DNA of 64,000 nucleotides from Serratia plymuthica NBRC 102599 (lineage in GTDB: Bacteria > Pseudomonadota > Gammaproteobacteria > Enterobacterales > Enterobacteriaceae): NCBI RefSeq assembly GCF_001590925.1, contig NZ_BCTU01000016.1:1-64000 (forward strand). Reading direction: 5' to 3'. The notes under the pieces are model-generated. The model did no database searches and had not been told where the DNA came from. It saw only the letters and a program-made list of their open reading frames with translations. This document shows, piece after piece, positions 1 to 8,854 of the stretch. How positions within the stretch are numbered: position 1 is the first letter of the stretch; every line of letters begins with the position of its first letter. Position numbers and translations under genes: made by a program.

Positions 1-27
1 TGCGGTCTTGGATCCTGCCCGACCGCA
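1..27. other. Inverted repeat at left window edge
   Basis: A 7-base arm at 1-7 is the reverse complement of 21-27. It may be the tail of a terminator of a gene lying left of the window, but the edge cuts it and no T-run follows, so this is only suggestive. Confidence 0.25.
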
Positions 28-70
28 TAATTCACTGGCTAAAATATCTTTTATTAAAAGCGCCAAATTT

Positions 71-86
71 GGTGACATATGTCACA
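71..86. promoter_or_regulatory. CRP-like palindromic site upstream of serA
   Basis: The sequence GTGA-CATATG-TCAC at 72-85 is a perfect palindrome that fits the CRP half-site pattern TGTGA-N6-TCACA except for the first T. It lies about 200 bases upstream of serA. E. coli serA is known to be controlled by CRP and Lrp, so a CRP role here is reasonable but inferred. Confidence 0.45.
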
Positions 87-198
87 TTGTGAGCCTTGGC
101 TCCACAAAGCTTCTGTCTATTTCTTTCCCTTTGGCATTTTCTGCCAAAAACCGGCAACAACGCTGAGCCTTGTACTGACGGGCAGGCAATCGTTTGTA

Positions 199-226
199 TT
201 GCCGCCCGCGTTATTTTTGTTATGTT
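199..226 (+). promoter_or_regulatory. Possible serA promoter
   Basis: A TTGCCG -35-like hexamer (199-204) and TATGTT -10-like hexamer (221-226) are separated by 16 bases and lie 57 bases upstream of the serA ATG. The hexamers are imperfect and no other evidence supports the start site. Confidence 0.3.
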
Positions 227-282
227 GGATGCGTGCTGTTTCATAACAGCCGCTTCTGAAGTCTGAATATAGGGTCGGGTAA

Positions 283-1521
283 ATGGCAAAAGTATCATTG
301 GAGAAAGACAGGATTAAATTCCTGTTGGTGGAAGGGGTTCATCAGAGCACGGTAGATAATCTGCTTGCGGCCGGGTATACCAACATTGAATATCACAAAG
401 GTGCGTTAGACACCGAAGCGCTTAAGGCATCCATCCGCGATGCTCACTTCGTCGGCATCCGATCGCGTACGCATCTGTCCGAAGAAGTTTTCGCTGCCGC
501 AGAAAAACTGGTGGCGGTGGGTTGTTTCTGTATCGGCACTAACCAGGTTGATCTGAAAGCGGCGACCAAACGCGGCATTCCGGTGTTTAACGCGCCTTTC
601 TCCAATACCCGATCCGTGGCCGAAATGGTGCTGGGCGAGCTGTTGCTGATGCTGCGCGGCATTCCTTCCGCCAACGCCAAGGCACACCGTGGCGAGTGGC
701 AGAAACTGGCCGTCGGCTCGTTCGAAGCGCGCGGCAAGAGACTGGGGATTATCGGCTACGGCCATATCGGCACCCAGTTGGGTATCCTGGCCGAAGGCCT
801 GGGCATGAAGGTGTTTTTCTACGACATCGAGAACAAGCTGCCGTTGGGTAATGCCCAGCAGGTAAGGCATTTGTCCGATTTGCTCAATATGAGCGACGTG
901 GTGACGCTGCACGTGCCGGAAACCCTGTCGACCAAGAACATGATGGGTGCAGAAGAGCTGGCGCTGATGAAGCCGGGTTCGATTCTGATCAACGCCTCGC
1001 GCGGCACCGTGGTGGATATCCCTGCGCTGTGCAAGGTACTGGCCAGCAAACATTTGGCCGGTGCGGCGATCGACGTCTTCCCGGAAGAGCCTGCGACCAA
1101 CAGCGAGCCGTTCAACTCGCCGCTGTGCGAGTTCGACAACGTGATCCTGACTCCGCATATCGGCGGCTCCACTCAGGAAGCGCAGGAGAACATCGGCGAC
1201 GAAGTGGCGGGCAAGCTGGCGAAATACTCCGACAACGGTTCGACCCTGTCGGCGGTTAACTTCCCGGAAGTGTCGCTGCCGGCGCATGGCCCGAACGCCA
1301 GCCGCCTGCTGCACATTCACGAGAACCGCCCGGGCGTGCTGACGCAGATTAACCAGATCTTCGCGGAAGAAGGGGTGAACATCGCTGCGCAGTACCTGCA
1401 AACCGGTCCGGAAATCGGCTACGTGGTTATCGATATCGATGCGGAAACCGAACGTGCCGACGCCGCATTGCAGCGCATGAAGGCGATTGCCGGTACCATT
1501 CGCGCCCGTCTGTTGTTCTGA
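283..1521 (+). CDS. serA: D-3-phosphoglycerate dehydrogenase
   Basis: Catalyses the NAD-dependent oxidation of 3-phosphoglycerate, the first committed step of serine synthesis in the cytoplasm. The 412-residue product matches the usual 410-residue enterobacterial enzyme. Visible motifs are the nucleotide-binding glycine loop GYGHIG (about residue 157), the catalytic Arg in NASRGTVVD (about 240), the Glu in DVFPEEP (about 269) and the His in LTPHIGGST (about 292). The C-terminal ACT domain (about 340-410) keeps HIHENRPG and GVNIAAQ, which carry the serine-binding residues for feedback inhibition. The ATG start agrees with the E. coli N-terminus (MAKVSLEKD). A terminator follows directly. The gene lies next to fau, and gcvTHP is 11 kb downstream, as expected for one-carbon metabolism neighbours. 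Confidence 0.97.
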   Translation: MAKVSLEKDRIKFLLVEGVHQSTVDNLLAAGYTNIEYHKGALDTEALKASIRDAHFVGIRSRTHLSEEVFAAAEKLVAVGCFCIGTNQVDLKAATKRGIPVFNAPFSNTRSVAEMVLGELLLMLRGIPSANAKAHRGEWQKLAVGSFEARGKRLGIIGYGHIGTQLGILAEGLGMKVFFYDIENKLPLGNAQQVRHLSDLLNMSDVVTLHVPETLSTKNMMGAEELALMKPGSILINASRGTVVDIPALCKVLASKHLAGAAIDVFPEEPATNSEPFNSPLCEFDNVILTPHIGGSTQEAQENIGDEVAGKLAKYSDNGSTLSAVNFPEVSLPAHGPNASRLLHIHENRPGVLTQINQIFAEEGVNIAAQYLQTGPEIGYVVIDIDAETERADAALQRMKAIAGTIRARLLF

Positions 1522-1538
1522 TTGTTTGCGCGTTAACG

Positions 1539-1564
1539 AAAAGGCCGGATAAATCCGGCCTTTT
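1539..1564. terminator. Bidirectional terminator between serA and fau
   Basis: A GC-rich stem (aaggccggat paired with atccggcctt) with a two-base loop is flanked by A-run and T-run. It lies between the convergent ends of serA (1521) and fau (1566), so it can serve both strands. Confidence 0.85.
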
Positions 1565-1565
1565 G

Positions 1566-2174
1566 CTATTCCTGCTCCCGCCACACCCAATTCTGCGACG
1601 GGGTGATGATTTCCGGTAACGGGATATCCCAATGCTCCACCGGGACCTTTTCCACCTGCTGACAGTCATGCGCCAACCCTATCGGGTAGAGGCCCGTAAG
1701 CTGCCAGTTTTGCAGGGTGCGATCGTAGAACCCGCCGCCCATCCCCAAACGCTGGCCTGCGCTGTCAAAGGCGACCAGTGGCGTCAGCACCACATCGAGT
1801 TCACCGACCGGCAATACGTGGCGTACGTCGAGCTGTGGCTCGAGAATATTAAAGCGGTTGTTCACCAATAGCGTATCCGGGGTATAGCGCAGGAACAGCA
1901 GATTGCCGGCGCTGAACGGGTGCAGAACCGGCAGATAAACCTGCAATCCCTGCCGCCATAACCGTTCGATCGACGGACCGGTATCCAGTTCGCCGTCGAA
2001 CGACAAGAAGACAGCAACGCTCTGCGCCGCCAGAATACGCGGATGCGCAGCGATACGATCGGCTATCTGCAAAGCAAAATCATGTTGTTGTTCAGGCGAT
2101 AAGGCGCGACGACGTTGACGGATTAGGTTTCGGATATTCTGCCGCTGTTGGGCATATTGGGATTGAAAAGACAT
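1566..2174 (-). CDS. fau: 5-formyltetrahydrofolate cyclo-ligase
   Basis: Converts 5-formyl-THF to 5,10-methenyl-THF with ATP, recycling a folate form that inhibits one-carbon enzymes (formerly ygfA). The 202-residue product has the N-terminal basic QRRQNIRNLIRQRRRALS stretch, the FLSFDGELDT segment and the C-terminal GMGGGFYDRTL loop typical of the family. The open frame extends 24 codons further upstream into 6S RNA, so I chose the ATG at 2174 (MSFQSQ). It lies directly downstream of the 6S RNA gene on the same strand, the conserved ssrS-fau arrangement in which both are made from one transcript. Confidence 0.93.
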   Translation of the reverse strand: MSFQSQYAQQRQNIRNLIRQRRRALSPEQQHDFALQIADRIAAHPRILAAQSVAVFLSFDGELDTGPSIERLWRQGLQVYLPVLHPFSAGNLLFLRYTPDTLLVNNRFNILEPQLDVRHVLPVGELDVVLTPLVAFDSAGQRLGMGGGFYDRTLQNWQLTGLYPIGLAHDCQQVEKVPVEHWDIPLPEIITPSQNWVWREQE

Positions 2175-2202
2175 AATCAGCACACATACCGCTGAGGAAG
2201 GG

Positions 2203-2385
2203 GGAATCTCCGAGATGCCGTCGCAGGCTGTAACCCTTGAACCCATGGTTCAAGGTGAACGTGCTGTCGCAATCTTAAGGCTTCTCGGCGGGCCGAGCAT
2301 GCACACCGATCGCGGATCATCACATTCTGTTGGTACTAAATATCGGCTCAGGGGACTGGCCCGCTGGCGAACATCTCAGAGAAAT
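2203..2385 (-). ncRNA. ssrS: 6S RNA
   Basis: The 183-base minus-strand RNA begins ATTTCTCTGAGATGTT and ends GGCATCTCGGAGATTCC, matching the two ends of E. coli 6S RNA as I remember it. The ends pair to form the closing stem, and internal blocks such as GGGCCAGTCCCCTGAGCCGATA and the CCTTGAAC/GTTCAAGG hairpin are also conserved. 6S RNA mimics an open promoter and sequesters sigma-70 RNA polymerase in stationary phase. The position between zapA and fau is the conserved enterobacterial one. Confidence 0.97.
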
Positions 2386-2426
2386 TTTTTACTCATTGCC
2401 GAAACCTTAGATTTCAGCAACTTAAG

Positions 2427-2756
2427 TTATTCGAATTGTGCATCCTGACGTTCAGAGATGCGACCCTGTTCAAGCAAAGCCTGTTCAATGGTCTGTTGCA
2501 GCATACGAATGCGTTGTTCCATATTGGACGCATAATCACGGGTTTTCAACCGTTCTTGAGCAAGTTCGTGACATACGTTCAATGCCGCGATAAAAACCAG
2601 TTGCTCAGTATTTGAGACTCTAGTGCGAACTTTAAGATCTTGCAACCGTTGGTTAAGATCGTCCGCCGCCATGTTCAACGCATCTTGTTGTTCTGGCGGG
2701 CAATTGACTCTTAACGAGCGGCCAAAAATTTGAATATCTACCGGTTGTGCAGACAT
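2427..2756 (-). CDS. zapA: Cell division protein ZapA
   Basis: Small cytoplasmic protein that binds FtsZ and cross-links protofilaments in the Z-ring. The 109-residue product equals the usual length. The N-terminal globular part ([19 protein letters not shown], residues about 6-24) and the following [11 protein letters not shown] are characteristic, and the C-terminal half (about 60-105) is a predicted coiled coil rich in Gln, Glu and Arg that drives dimer and tetramer formation. It is upstream of ssrS and fau on the minus strand and divergent from ygfB. Confidence 0.95.
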   Translation of the reverse strand: MSAQPVDIQIFGRSLRVNCPPEQQDALNMAADDLNQRLQDLKVRTRVSNTEQLVFIAALNVCHELAQERLKTRDYASNMEQRIRMLQQTIEQALLEQGRISERQDAQFE

Positions 2757-3076
2757 GCCACCTTCCTGCCTAAATTTCGCGCCAGCCCCAGTTCGCCCTT
2801 ACCGAGCCACCAAAGCGGGCGCCACTATATATACCTCGGTACCAAGATACAACCCCTTTTTCAGTACCTGGTTGTAATCTACCGCGACAGACATTACCAG
2901 TCAAAAAAGGGTTTCAAAATGCGTATTTAGCGTCATTTTGCTCCTTGCCGGCACTGTGTGAGTTCTGGCGCATCACGATTATAACTAGCCACTGAGGTGT
3001 CGCGCTTATCTGGTACAGCGATGGACCTTGGTGGTAGCATAACACGAACTTATCCTGCCAACGATGACGAATGCGC
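2757..3076. other. Divergent intergenic region zapA/ygfB
   Basis: About 320 bases with no convincing gene. It must contain the divergent promoters of zapA and ygfB. I could not assign hexamers with confidence and saw no hairpin with a T-run. Confidence 0.5.
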
Positions 3077-3655
3077 ATGTCTATACAGAATACATTTCCA
3101 AGTTACCAATCTTTGACCGTTGCTCTCAACCAGCAAGCGGTGGCGTTGACCGCAGCAGAAATGCACGGTTTGATCAGCGGCCTGTTGTGCGGTGGCAGCC
3201 GCGACGCCGGCTGGCAAACGCTGGTCTACGATCTGACTAACGAAGGCGTGGCCTTTCCGCAGGCATTGAACCTGCCGCTCCAGCAACTTTATGAAATTAC
3301 GCGTGAAACGCTGGAAGACGACGACTTCATGTTCCAACTGATGATGCCGGAAGGCGAAACGGTAACCGTCTTCGATCGCGCCGACGCGCTGGCCGGGTGG
3401 GTGAACCATTTCCTGCTCGGGTTGGGGATGATGCAACCGAAACTGGCTCAGGTGAAAGACGAAGTGGGTGAGGCGATCGACGATCTGCGCAATATCGCCC
3501 AACTGGGTTACGACGAAGACGAAGATCAGGAAGAGCTGGAACACTCTCTGGAGGAAGTGGTGGAGTATGTGCGGGTGGCGGCTATTTTGTGCCATACCGA
3601 ATTTACCCGCCGCAAGCCGACGGCGCCGGAGAATGCCAAACCGACCTTGCACTAA
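3077..3655 (+). CDS. ygfB: UPF0149 family protein YgfB
   Basis: Acidic cytoplasmic protein of the UPF0149/YecA family. The 192-residue product is very close to E. coli YgfB, including [60 protein letters not shown] and the C-terminal KPTLH. Two in-frame ATG codons lie at 3071 and 3077; I chose 3077 because family members start MSIQN. The molecular role in this organism is not shown by the sequence; in Pseudomonas a homologue affects ampC control. It is followed 60 bases later by pepP and probably begins the ygfB-pepP-ubiH-ubiI transcript. Confidence 0.92.
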   Translation: MSIQNTFPSYQSLTVALNQQAVALTAAEMHGLISGLLCGGSRDAGWQTLVYDLTNEGVAFPQALNLPLQQLYEITRETLEDDDFMFQLMMPEGETVTVFDRADALAGWVNHFLLGLGMMQPKLAQVKDEVGEAIDDLRNIAQLGYDEDEDQEELEHSLEEVVEYVRVAAILCHTEFTRRKPTAPENAKPTLH

Positions 3656-3715
3656 ACCCCGATACCACGCCCGTAGAGGCCGTGAGCACAGGCAGATTGA
3701 TTTCAGGAGAAGGTG

Positions 3716-5029
3716 ATGACTCAGCAGGAATTCAACAACCGCCGTCAGGCGCTGTTGGCGAAAATGGCTCCGGCCAGCGCGGCAATTATTTTCTCTGCGC
3801 CGGAAGCGACGCGCAGTGCAGATACTGAATATCCCTACCGTCAGAACAGCGATTTCTGGTATTTGACCGGTTTCAACGAGCCGGAAGCGGTGTTGATTCT
3901 GGTGAAGAGCGACGAAACGCATAACCACAGCGTGTTGTTCAACCGGGTGCGCGATCTGACCGCGGAAATCTGGTTTGGCCGTCGCCTGGGCCAGGATGCC
4001 GCACCGGCGAAGCTCGGGGTGGATCGCGCACTGTCGTTCGATGAAATCAACGATCAATTGCACCTGCTGCTCAATGGCCTGGACGTGGTTTATCACGCGC
4101 AGGGCGAATACGCCTATGCCGATCAGATCCTGTTCTCGGCATTGGACAAGCTGCGCAAAGGCTTCCGTCAGAACCTGCAAGCGCCGGCAACCATCACCGA
4201 CTGGCGCCCGTGGTTGCACGAGATGCGCCTGTTCAAATCCGCGGAAGAACTGGCAGTGATGCGTCGCGCCGGTGAGATCAGCGCGCTGGCTCATACCCGC
4301 GCGATGGAAAAATGTCGCCCCGGGATGTTCGAGTATCAGCTCGAGGCGGAGATCCTGCATGAGTTTACCCGCCTTGGCGCCCGTTACCCGTCTTACAACA
4401 CCATCGTCGGTGGCGGCGAAAACGCCTGCATCCTGCACTACACAGAAAACGAAAGTGAGTTGCGCGATGGCGATCTGGTGCTGATCGACGCCGGTTGCGA
4501 GTATAAAGGCTATGCCGGCGACATCACCCGAACCTTCCCGGTGAACGGTAAATTCAGCAAACCGCAACGAGCCCTGTACGACATTGTGCTGAAGTCGCTG
4601 CTGCGGGCTCTGGAGCTGTTAAAACCCGGCGCCAGCATCCGTGAAGCGAACGACGAGGTCGTGCGTATCATGATTTCCGGGCTGGTGGAGCTGGGTGTCC
4701 TGAAAGGCGAAGTGGATCAACTGATTACCGAACAGGCGCACCGTCAGTTCTACATGCATGGCCTGGGCCACTGGCTGGGGCTGGACGTGCACGACGTCGG
4801 CAATTATGTCACGCCGGCCCGCGATCGCGAACTGGAGCCGGGTATGGTGCTGACCGTCGAGCCGGGTCTGTACATCGCACCGGACGCCGACGTGCCGGAA
4901 CAATACCGCGGCATCGGCATTCGCATTGAAGACGACATTGTGATCACCGCCGGCGGCAATGAAAACCTGACCGCCGGCGTAGTGAAAGACGCCGATGCCA
5001 TTGAAGCGTTGATGGCGGCGGCAAGGTAA
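3716..5029 (+). CDS. pepP: Xaa-Pro aminopeptidase P
   Basis: Metallopeptidase that removes an N-terminal residue when proline follows. The 437-residue product has the aminopeptidase P N-terminal domain (about 5-135) and the pita-bread catalytic domain. The dinuclear metal ligands are visible: two Asp in LIDAGCEYKGYAGDITRTFP, His in HGLGHWLGLDVHDVG, Glu in VEPGLYI and Glu in GIGIRIEDD. The frame opens with GTG at 3713 followed by ATG at 3716; the ATG sits at a better distance from AGGAG (3705-3709). It is followed 4 bases later by ubiH, so co-transcription and translational coupling are likely. Confidence 0.96.
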   Translation: MTQQEFNNRRQALLAKMAPASAAIIFSAPEATRSADTEYPYRQNSDFWYLTGFNEPEAVLILVKSDETHNHSVLFNRVRDLTAEIWFGRRLGQDAAPAKLGVDRALSFDEINDQLHLLLNGLDVVYHAQGEYAYADQILFSALDKLRKGFRQNLQAPATITDWRPWLHEMRLFKSAEELAVMRRAGEISALAHTRAMEKCRPGMFEYQLEAEILHEFTRLGARYPSYNTIVGGGENACILHYTENESELRDGDLVLIDAGCEYKGYAGDITRTFPVNGKFSKPQRALYDIVLKSLLRALELLKPGASIREANDEVVRIMISGLVELGVLKGEVDQLITEQAHRQFYMHGLGHWLGLDVHDVGNYVTPARDRELEPGMVLTVEPGLYIAPDADVPEQYRGIGIRIEDDIVITAGGNENLTAGVVKDADAIEALMAAAR

Positions 5030-5033
5030 GCGG

Positions 5034-6212
5034 ATGAGCGTAATTATCGTTGGCGGCGGCATGGCGGGGGCGACGTTGGCGTTGGCCATCTCGTCGCTTA
5101 CCCAGGGAAGGATGGCGGTTGATCTGATCGAAGCTACGCGGCCGGACGACCGCAGCCATCCGGGGTTTGACGCCCGCGCCATCGCCTTGGCGCAGGGCAC
5201 CTGCCAGCAACTGACGCGTATTGGCGTCTGGCCGGCGCTACGCGATTGTGCGACGGCCATTACCCATGTGCACGTCAGCGATCGCGGCCACGCCGGCTTT
5301 GTTAACCTGTATGCGCAAGATTATCAGGTCGATGCGCTTGGTCAGGTAATTGAATTGCATGACGCCGGCCAACGGCTGTTCGCGTTGCTGGCCAAAGCGC
5401 CCGGCGTCACGCTGCACTGCCCGGCACGGGTGGTCGACGTGCTGCGTACCGCAGATCGCGCCGAAGTGCTGTTGGATAACGGACGGCGCATCAACGGGCA
5501 ACTGTTGGTGGCGGCGGACGGATCGCGTTCGGCACTGGCACAAGCTTGCAATGTACAGTGGCAACAAAGCGAATACCCGCAGTTTGCCACCATCGCCAAC
5601 GTCACTACTTCAGAGGATCCGCAGGGGCGTGCCTTTGAACGTTTCACCCGCTATGGGCCATTGGCGCTGTTGCCGATGTCTCAGGGCCGCAGTTCGCTGG
5701 TGTGGTGCCATGCGCGTGAAGATCGCGCCGAGGTCGATGGTTGGGATGACGCCCGCTTTATCAGTGAGCTGCAACAGGCGTTTGGCTGGCGGCTGGGCCG
5801 GATCGTCAAAACCGGCAAACGGCACAGCTATCCGCTCAGTCTGCTGACCGCCAGCCGGCATGTCAGCCATCGGTTGGCGCTGGTGGGCAATGCCGCGCAG
5901 ACGCTGCATCCGATTGCCGGCCAGGGGTTCAATCTGGGGCTGCGCGATGTGATGTCGCTGGCGGAAACGCTGGCAGAGGCGGAGCGGGCGGGCGAAGATC
6001 CCGGTGGCTATGCGCTGCTGAGCCGCTATCAGCAGCGGCGACAGAAAGATCAGCAGGCGACGGTCGGCGTGACCGACGGCCTGATCCGGCTGTTCGCCAA
6101 CCGTTACGGTCCGTTGGTGGTCGGGCGCAATCTGAGTCTGATGGCGATGGAACAGCTGCCGGCGGTGCGAGATGCCTTTGCCAAACGTACGCTGGGTTGG
6201 GTGGATCGCTAG
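5034..6212 (+). CDS. ubiH: 2-octaprenyl-6-methoxyphenol hydroxylase
   Basis: FAD-dependent monooxygenase that introduces the C1 hydroxyl during aerobic ubiquinone synthesis. The 392-residue product has the N-terminal dinucleotide-binding motif IIVGGGMAGATLALA (residues 3-17), the central GQLLVAADGSRSALA DG motif and the second FAD motif LVGNAAQTLHPIAGQGFNLGLRD (about 280-303). Length and order behind pepP match enterobacteria. The companion hydroxylase ubiI follows after an 86-base gap that contains a strong hairpin. Confidence 0.96.
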   Translation: MSVIIVGGGMAGATLALAISSLTQGRMAVDLIEATRPDDRSHPGFDARAIALAQGTCQQLTRIGVWPALRDCATAITHVHVSDRGHAGFVNLYAQDYQVDALGQVIELHDAGQRLFALLAKAPGVTLHCPARVVDVLRTADRAEVLLDNGRRINGQLLVAADGSRSALAQACNVQWQQSEYPQFATIANVTTSEDPQGRAFERFTRYGPLALLPMSQGRSSLVWCHAREDRAEVDGWDDARFISELQQAFGWRLGRIVKTGKRHSYPLSLLTASRHVSHRLALVGNAAQTLHPIAGQGFNLGLRDVMSLAETLAEAERAGEDPGGYALLSRYQQRRQKDQQATVGVTDGLIRLFANRYGPLVVGRNLSLMAMEQLPAVRDAFAKRTLGWVDR

Positions 6213-6232
6213 GCTGGTGTATAAGCAGGGGT

Positions 6233-6268
6233 GCAGCGATTGCGCCCGCAACGCCGCGCAATCGCTGC
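6233..6268 (+). other. 12-bp stem-loop between ubiH and ubiI
   Basis: GCAGCGATTGCG (6233-6244) and CGCAATCGCTGC (6257-6268) are exact reverse complements separated by 12 bases. No T-run follows, so it is not a classical terminator. It could stabilise the upstream mRNA end or tune ubiI expression. Confidence 0.7.
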
Positions 6269-6298
6269 GCAGCGAGTCATTTAAGGAAATTAAGCAGC

Positions 6299-7501
6299 AT
6301 GCAATCATTTGACGTGGTTATCGCCGGCGGCGGTATGGTGGGTTTGGCACTGGCCTGTGGCCTGCAAGGCAGCGGCCTGCGCGTTGCGGTGCTGGAGCAC
6401 CGGCAACCGGAAATGACGCCGCCGCAGGAACAGCCGGCGCTGCGCGTATCCGCCATCAACGCCGCCAGTGAGCGCCTGCTGCAGCATATTGGCGTGTGGG
6501 ACGAAATCCTCGCCCTACGCGCCAGTGCCTACAACGCGATGGAAGTGTGGGATCGCGACAGCTTCGGCAAGATCGCCTTTCGCGGCGATGAATGCGGCTT
6601 CAGTCATCTCGGCCATATCATTGAGAATTCGGTGATCCAGCAGGCGCTGTGGAAGCGTGCGGAAAGCCTGAGCGATGTCACGCTGATCACCCCGGCGGCG
6701 CTAAAACAGGTGGCCTGGGGCGAGAACGATGCCTTTATCACGCTTGAAGATGGCCGCATGCTGACTGCACGGCTGGTGGTGGGCGCCGACGGCGCGCATT
6801 CCTGGCTGCGTCAGCATGCCGATATTCCGCTGACCTTCTGGGATTACCGTCATCACGCGCTGGTGGCCACCATCCGCACCGAAGAGCCGCACCAGGCGAC
6901 GGCGCGGCAGGTATTTTATGGCGATGGCATTCTGGCGTTTCTGCCGTTCAGCGATCCGCATCTGTGCTCTATCGTTTGGTCGGTAGCGCCGGAAGAAGCG
7001 GAGCGCCTGAAGCAACTGGATCCGGAGCAATTTAACCGTGAGCTGGCGATGACGTTCGATCTGCGCCTCGGGGCCTGTCGGCTCGAAAGCGAACGCCAGA
7101 CCTTCCCGTTGACCGGGCGTTACGCGCGCAGCTTTGCCGCGCACCGTCTGGCGTTAATGGGGGATGCGGCGCATACCGTGCATCCGTTGGCCGGCCAAGG
7201 GGTGAACCTGGGCTTTATGGACGCCGCCGAGCTGATCGCCGAACTGCGGCGCCTGCAACGCCAGGGCAAGGACATTGGCCAACATTTGTACCTGCGTCGC
7301 TATGAGCGCCGCCGCAAACATGGCGCTGCCGTGATGCTGGCGAGTATGCAAGGGTTCCGCGAGCTCTTTGACGGCAATCACCCGGCGAAGAAACTGCTGC
7401 GCGATGTCGGTCTGCGTCTGGCCGACAGCCTGCCGGGCGTTAAGCCGAAACTGGTGCGCCAGGCAATGGGCCTGAACGATTTGCCGGAGTGGCTGGCTTA
7501 A
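6299..7501 (+). CDS. ubiI: 2-octaprenylphenol hydroxylase UbiI (VisC)
   Basis: FAD monooxygenase that performs the C5 hydroxylation in aerobic ubiquinone synthesis. The 400-residue product, the same length as E. coli UbiI, shows FDVVIAGGGMVGLALACGL at the N-terminus, LVVGADGAHSWLR in the middle and LMGDAAHTVHPLAGQGVNLG near residue 285. The open frame reaches further upstream to 6197 through the hairpin, but AAGGAAAT precedes the ATG at 6299 (MQSFDVV), which matches the family start. It ends the rightward ygfB-pepP-ubiH-ubiI run. Confidence 0.96.
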   Translation: MQSFDVVIAGGGMVGLALACGLQGSGLRVAVLEHRQPEMTPPQEQPALRVSAINAASERLLQHIGVWDEILALRASAYNAMEVWDRDSFGKIAFRGDECGFSHLGHIIENSVIQQALWKRAESLSDVTLITPAALKQVAWGENDAFITLEDGRMLTARLVVGADGAHSWLRQHADIPLTFWDYRHHALVATIRTEEPHQATARQVFYGDGILAFLPFSDPHLCSIVWSVAPEEAERLKQLDPEQFNRELAMTFDLRLGACRLESERQTFPLTGRYARSFAAHRLALMGDAAHTVHPLAGQGVNLGFMDAAELIAELRRLQRQGKDIGQHLYLRRYERRRKHGAAVMLASMQGFRELFDGNHPAKKLLRDVGLRLADSLPGVKPKLVRQAMGLNDLPEWLA

Positions 7502-7594
7502 GGCTGGAAACTCAGGATAAAGCCTTCACCCGTCCCTTTCGTCGGGGCGCTGCATGCTCTGCACCACCATGAAAAAAAGCACTTTGTCATCATC

Positions 7595-7614
7595 AAGGCT
7601 CCTTGCGGAGCCTT
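7595..7614. terminator. Hairpin between ubiI and the four-gene cluster
   Basis: AAGGCTCC (7595-7602) pairs with GGAGCCTT (7607-7614) across a four-base loop, between the convergent ends of ubiI and the membrane-protein gene. The T-run is poor on both strands, so termination strength is uncertain. Confidence 0.5.
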
Positions 7615-7639
7615 ATCATCATTGAATGAACCAAGAGCA

Positions 7640-8854
7640 CTACTCTGCGGCGATCTGTCGCCGTTGCAGGGCTTGCGTCATGCCGTAAAGCCCATAGCAC
7701 AACAGCTCCAGTATAATCAGCGCGGAAAAAATCGACAGCGACAGCATGACGCCATAGTTGGGTATTTCGACGGCGTAAAACACGGCTAAAGGGGTCATCA
7801 TCGCCACCAGAATGCTGGCATTGATGATCCTCAGCCGATTGTCGTTCATCAGGTTGGCGCGAATATAACCCCGTAAAATCCACAGCATCGACACACCGAC
7901 GATGGCGATGAAAAATTCCGCATTCATGTAAATCGTTCTGCTTCCGGCCGGCAACAGATCAAATCGATCAAGAATAAGGCACAATGCAACGAACAATATG
8001 GGCGCCGCCAGGCACAGCAGCGCCAGGAAGCTGAACTGCTGTTTTTTCTGCGGCTGATGCCCCAATATTTTTAGCAGGATGCTCTCAATATCCAACACCG
8101 CACCGATGGAAATGCAGATCAGGCCAAAGGTTAACGGCCAGTATTGCAGCACTTCACTCCCACCGATAACCCGGCTCAGACAGATGACGACAATGATGTT
8201 GCTCATGAGCGACGAGGCGGTCATCAGAAAGGCCGAAAAGTAAGGCGCGATGATTTGCCGATAGTGCCTGCCGCCCCCTTCGTGTAGCCGAATCCCCTGA
8301 CGCAGGACCAACAGCAACAGCAAAATGGCCTCCGTATAGGCACCCGCCACAAGCGCAAGGATCGCCGCCATATCCACAGGCACCTGAAACCGGGTCAGCG
8401 CATAACAACCGAGCACCGAAACCAGCACGCGGACGAACGAGGCGCGGCTCATCAGGGCGGTTTTCCCTTCCAGGATGCAACATCCCTGCAGATAACGTCG
8501 GACGCCTACGGCCAGCAGAGAAAGCGAAAACACGTGGGTAATAAAGGTGATATGCGGGCTGATATGTTGCCTAAAACCCCAAACGCCCAGATTGAATATC
8601 AAAAAGACCGCGACGGCGAGCAGCGCGGAAAACATCAGCGTCTCCGCACTCTTTTTCATTTTGATGACCACCGCGCACAGAGGGAAAACAAACGCGTTGG
8701 CAAACATGAAAGTACTCAAGGCAATGGCGTAATCGCCGGATGCCTTGAGGCTGTAGGCCGAAAGAATAAGCGAGATGATAGGGAGTTCCAGATTCAGCAG
8801 ACTGATGCTGATCGCACTGGGAAACCATAATCGCAACATGCCGGCGGTATTCAT
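7640..8854 (-). CDS. Polytopic membrane protein, MOP/flippase-like
   Basis: A 404-residue, strongly hydrophobic protein with about 12 predicted transmembrane segments spaced evenly from residue about 8 to 395, for example LMFSALLAVAVFLIFNLGVW and ILVAMMTPLAVFYAVEIP, with short basic loops. The layout resembles the MOP superfamily (MATE and polysaccharide flippases), but I see no diagnostic motif and the assignment is tentative. Its ATG abuts the stop codon of the ATP-grasp gene (TAAATG with no gap), implying translational coupling and a shared function, most simply export of the product or protection of the producer. It is the last gene of the leftward cluster. Base composition is visibly more A+T-rich than flanking core genes. 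Confidence 0.7.
   Translation of the reverse strand: MNTAGMLRLWFPSAISISLLNLELPIISLILSAYSLKASGDYAIALSTFMFANAFVFPLCAVVIKMKKSAETLMFSALLAVAVFLIFNLGVWGFRQHISPHITFITHVFSLSLLAVGVRRYLQGCCILEGKTALMSRASFVRVLVSVLGCYALTRFQVPVDMAAILALVAGAYTEAILLLLLVLRQGIRLHEGGGRHYRQIIAPYFSAFLMTASSLMSNIIVVICLSRVIGGSEVLQYWPLTFGLICISIGAVLDIESILLKILGHQPQKKQQFSFLALLCLAAPILFVALCLILDRFDLLPAGSRTIYMNAEFFIAIVGVSMLWILRGYIRANLMNDNRLRIINASILVAMMTPLAVFYAVEIPNYGVMLSLSIFSALIILELLCYGLYGMTQALQRRQIAAE

Noticed and set aside
406..1632. Long 408-codon minus-strand frame antisense to serA
   Set aside because: It mirrors the GC-rich codon pattern of serA, lacks any recognisable domain and has Arg/His/Gln-rich composition typical of shadow frames.
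3050..4567. 505-codon minus-strand frame across ygfB and pepP
   Set aside because: Antisense shadow of two clear conserved genes with no family signature.
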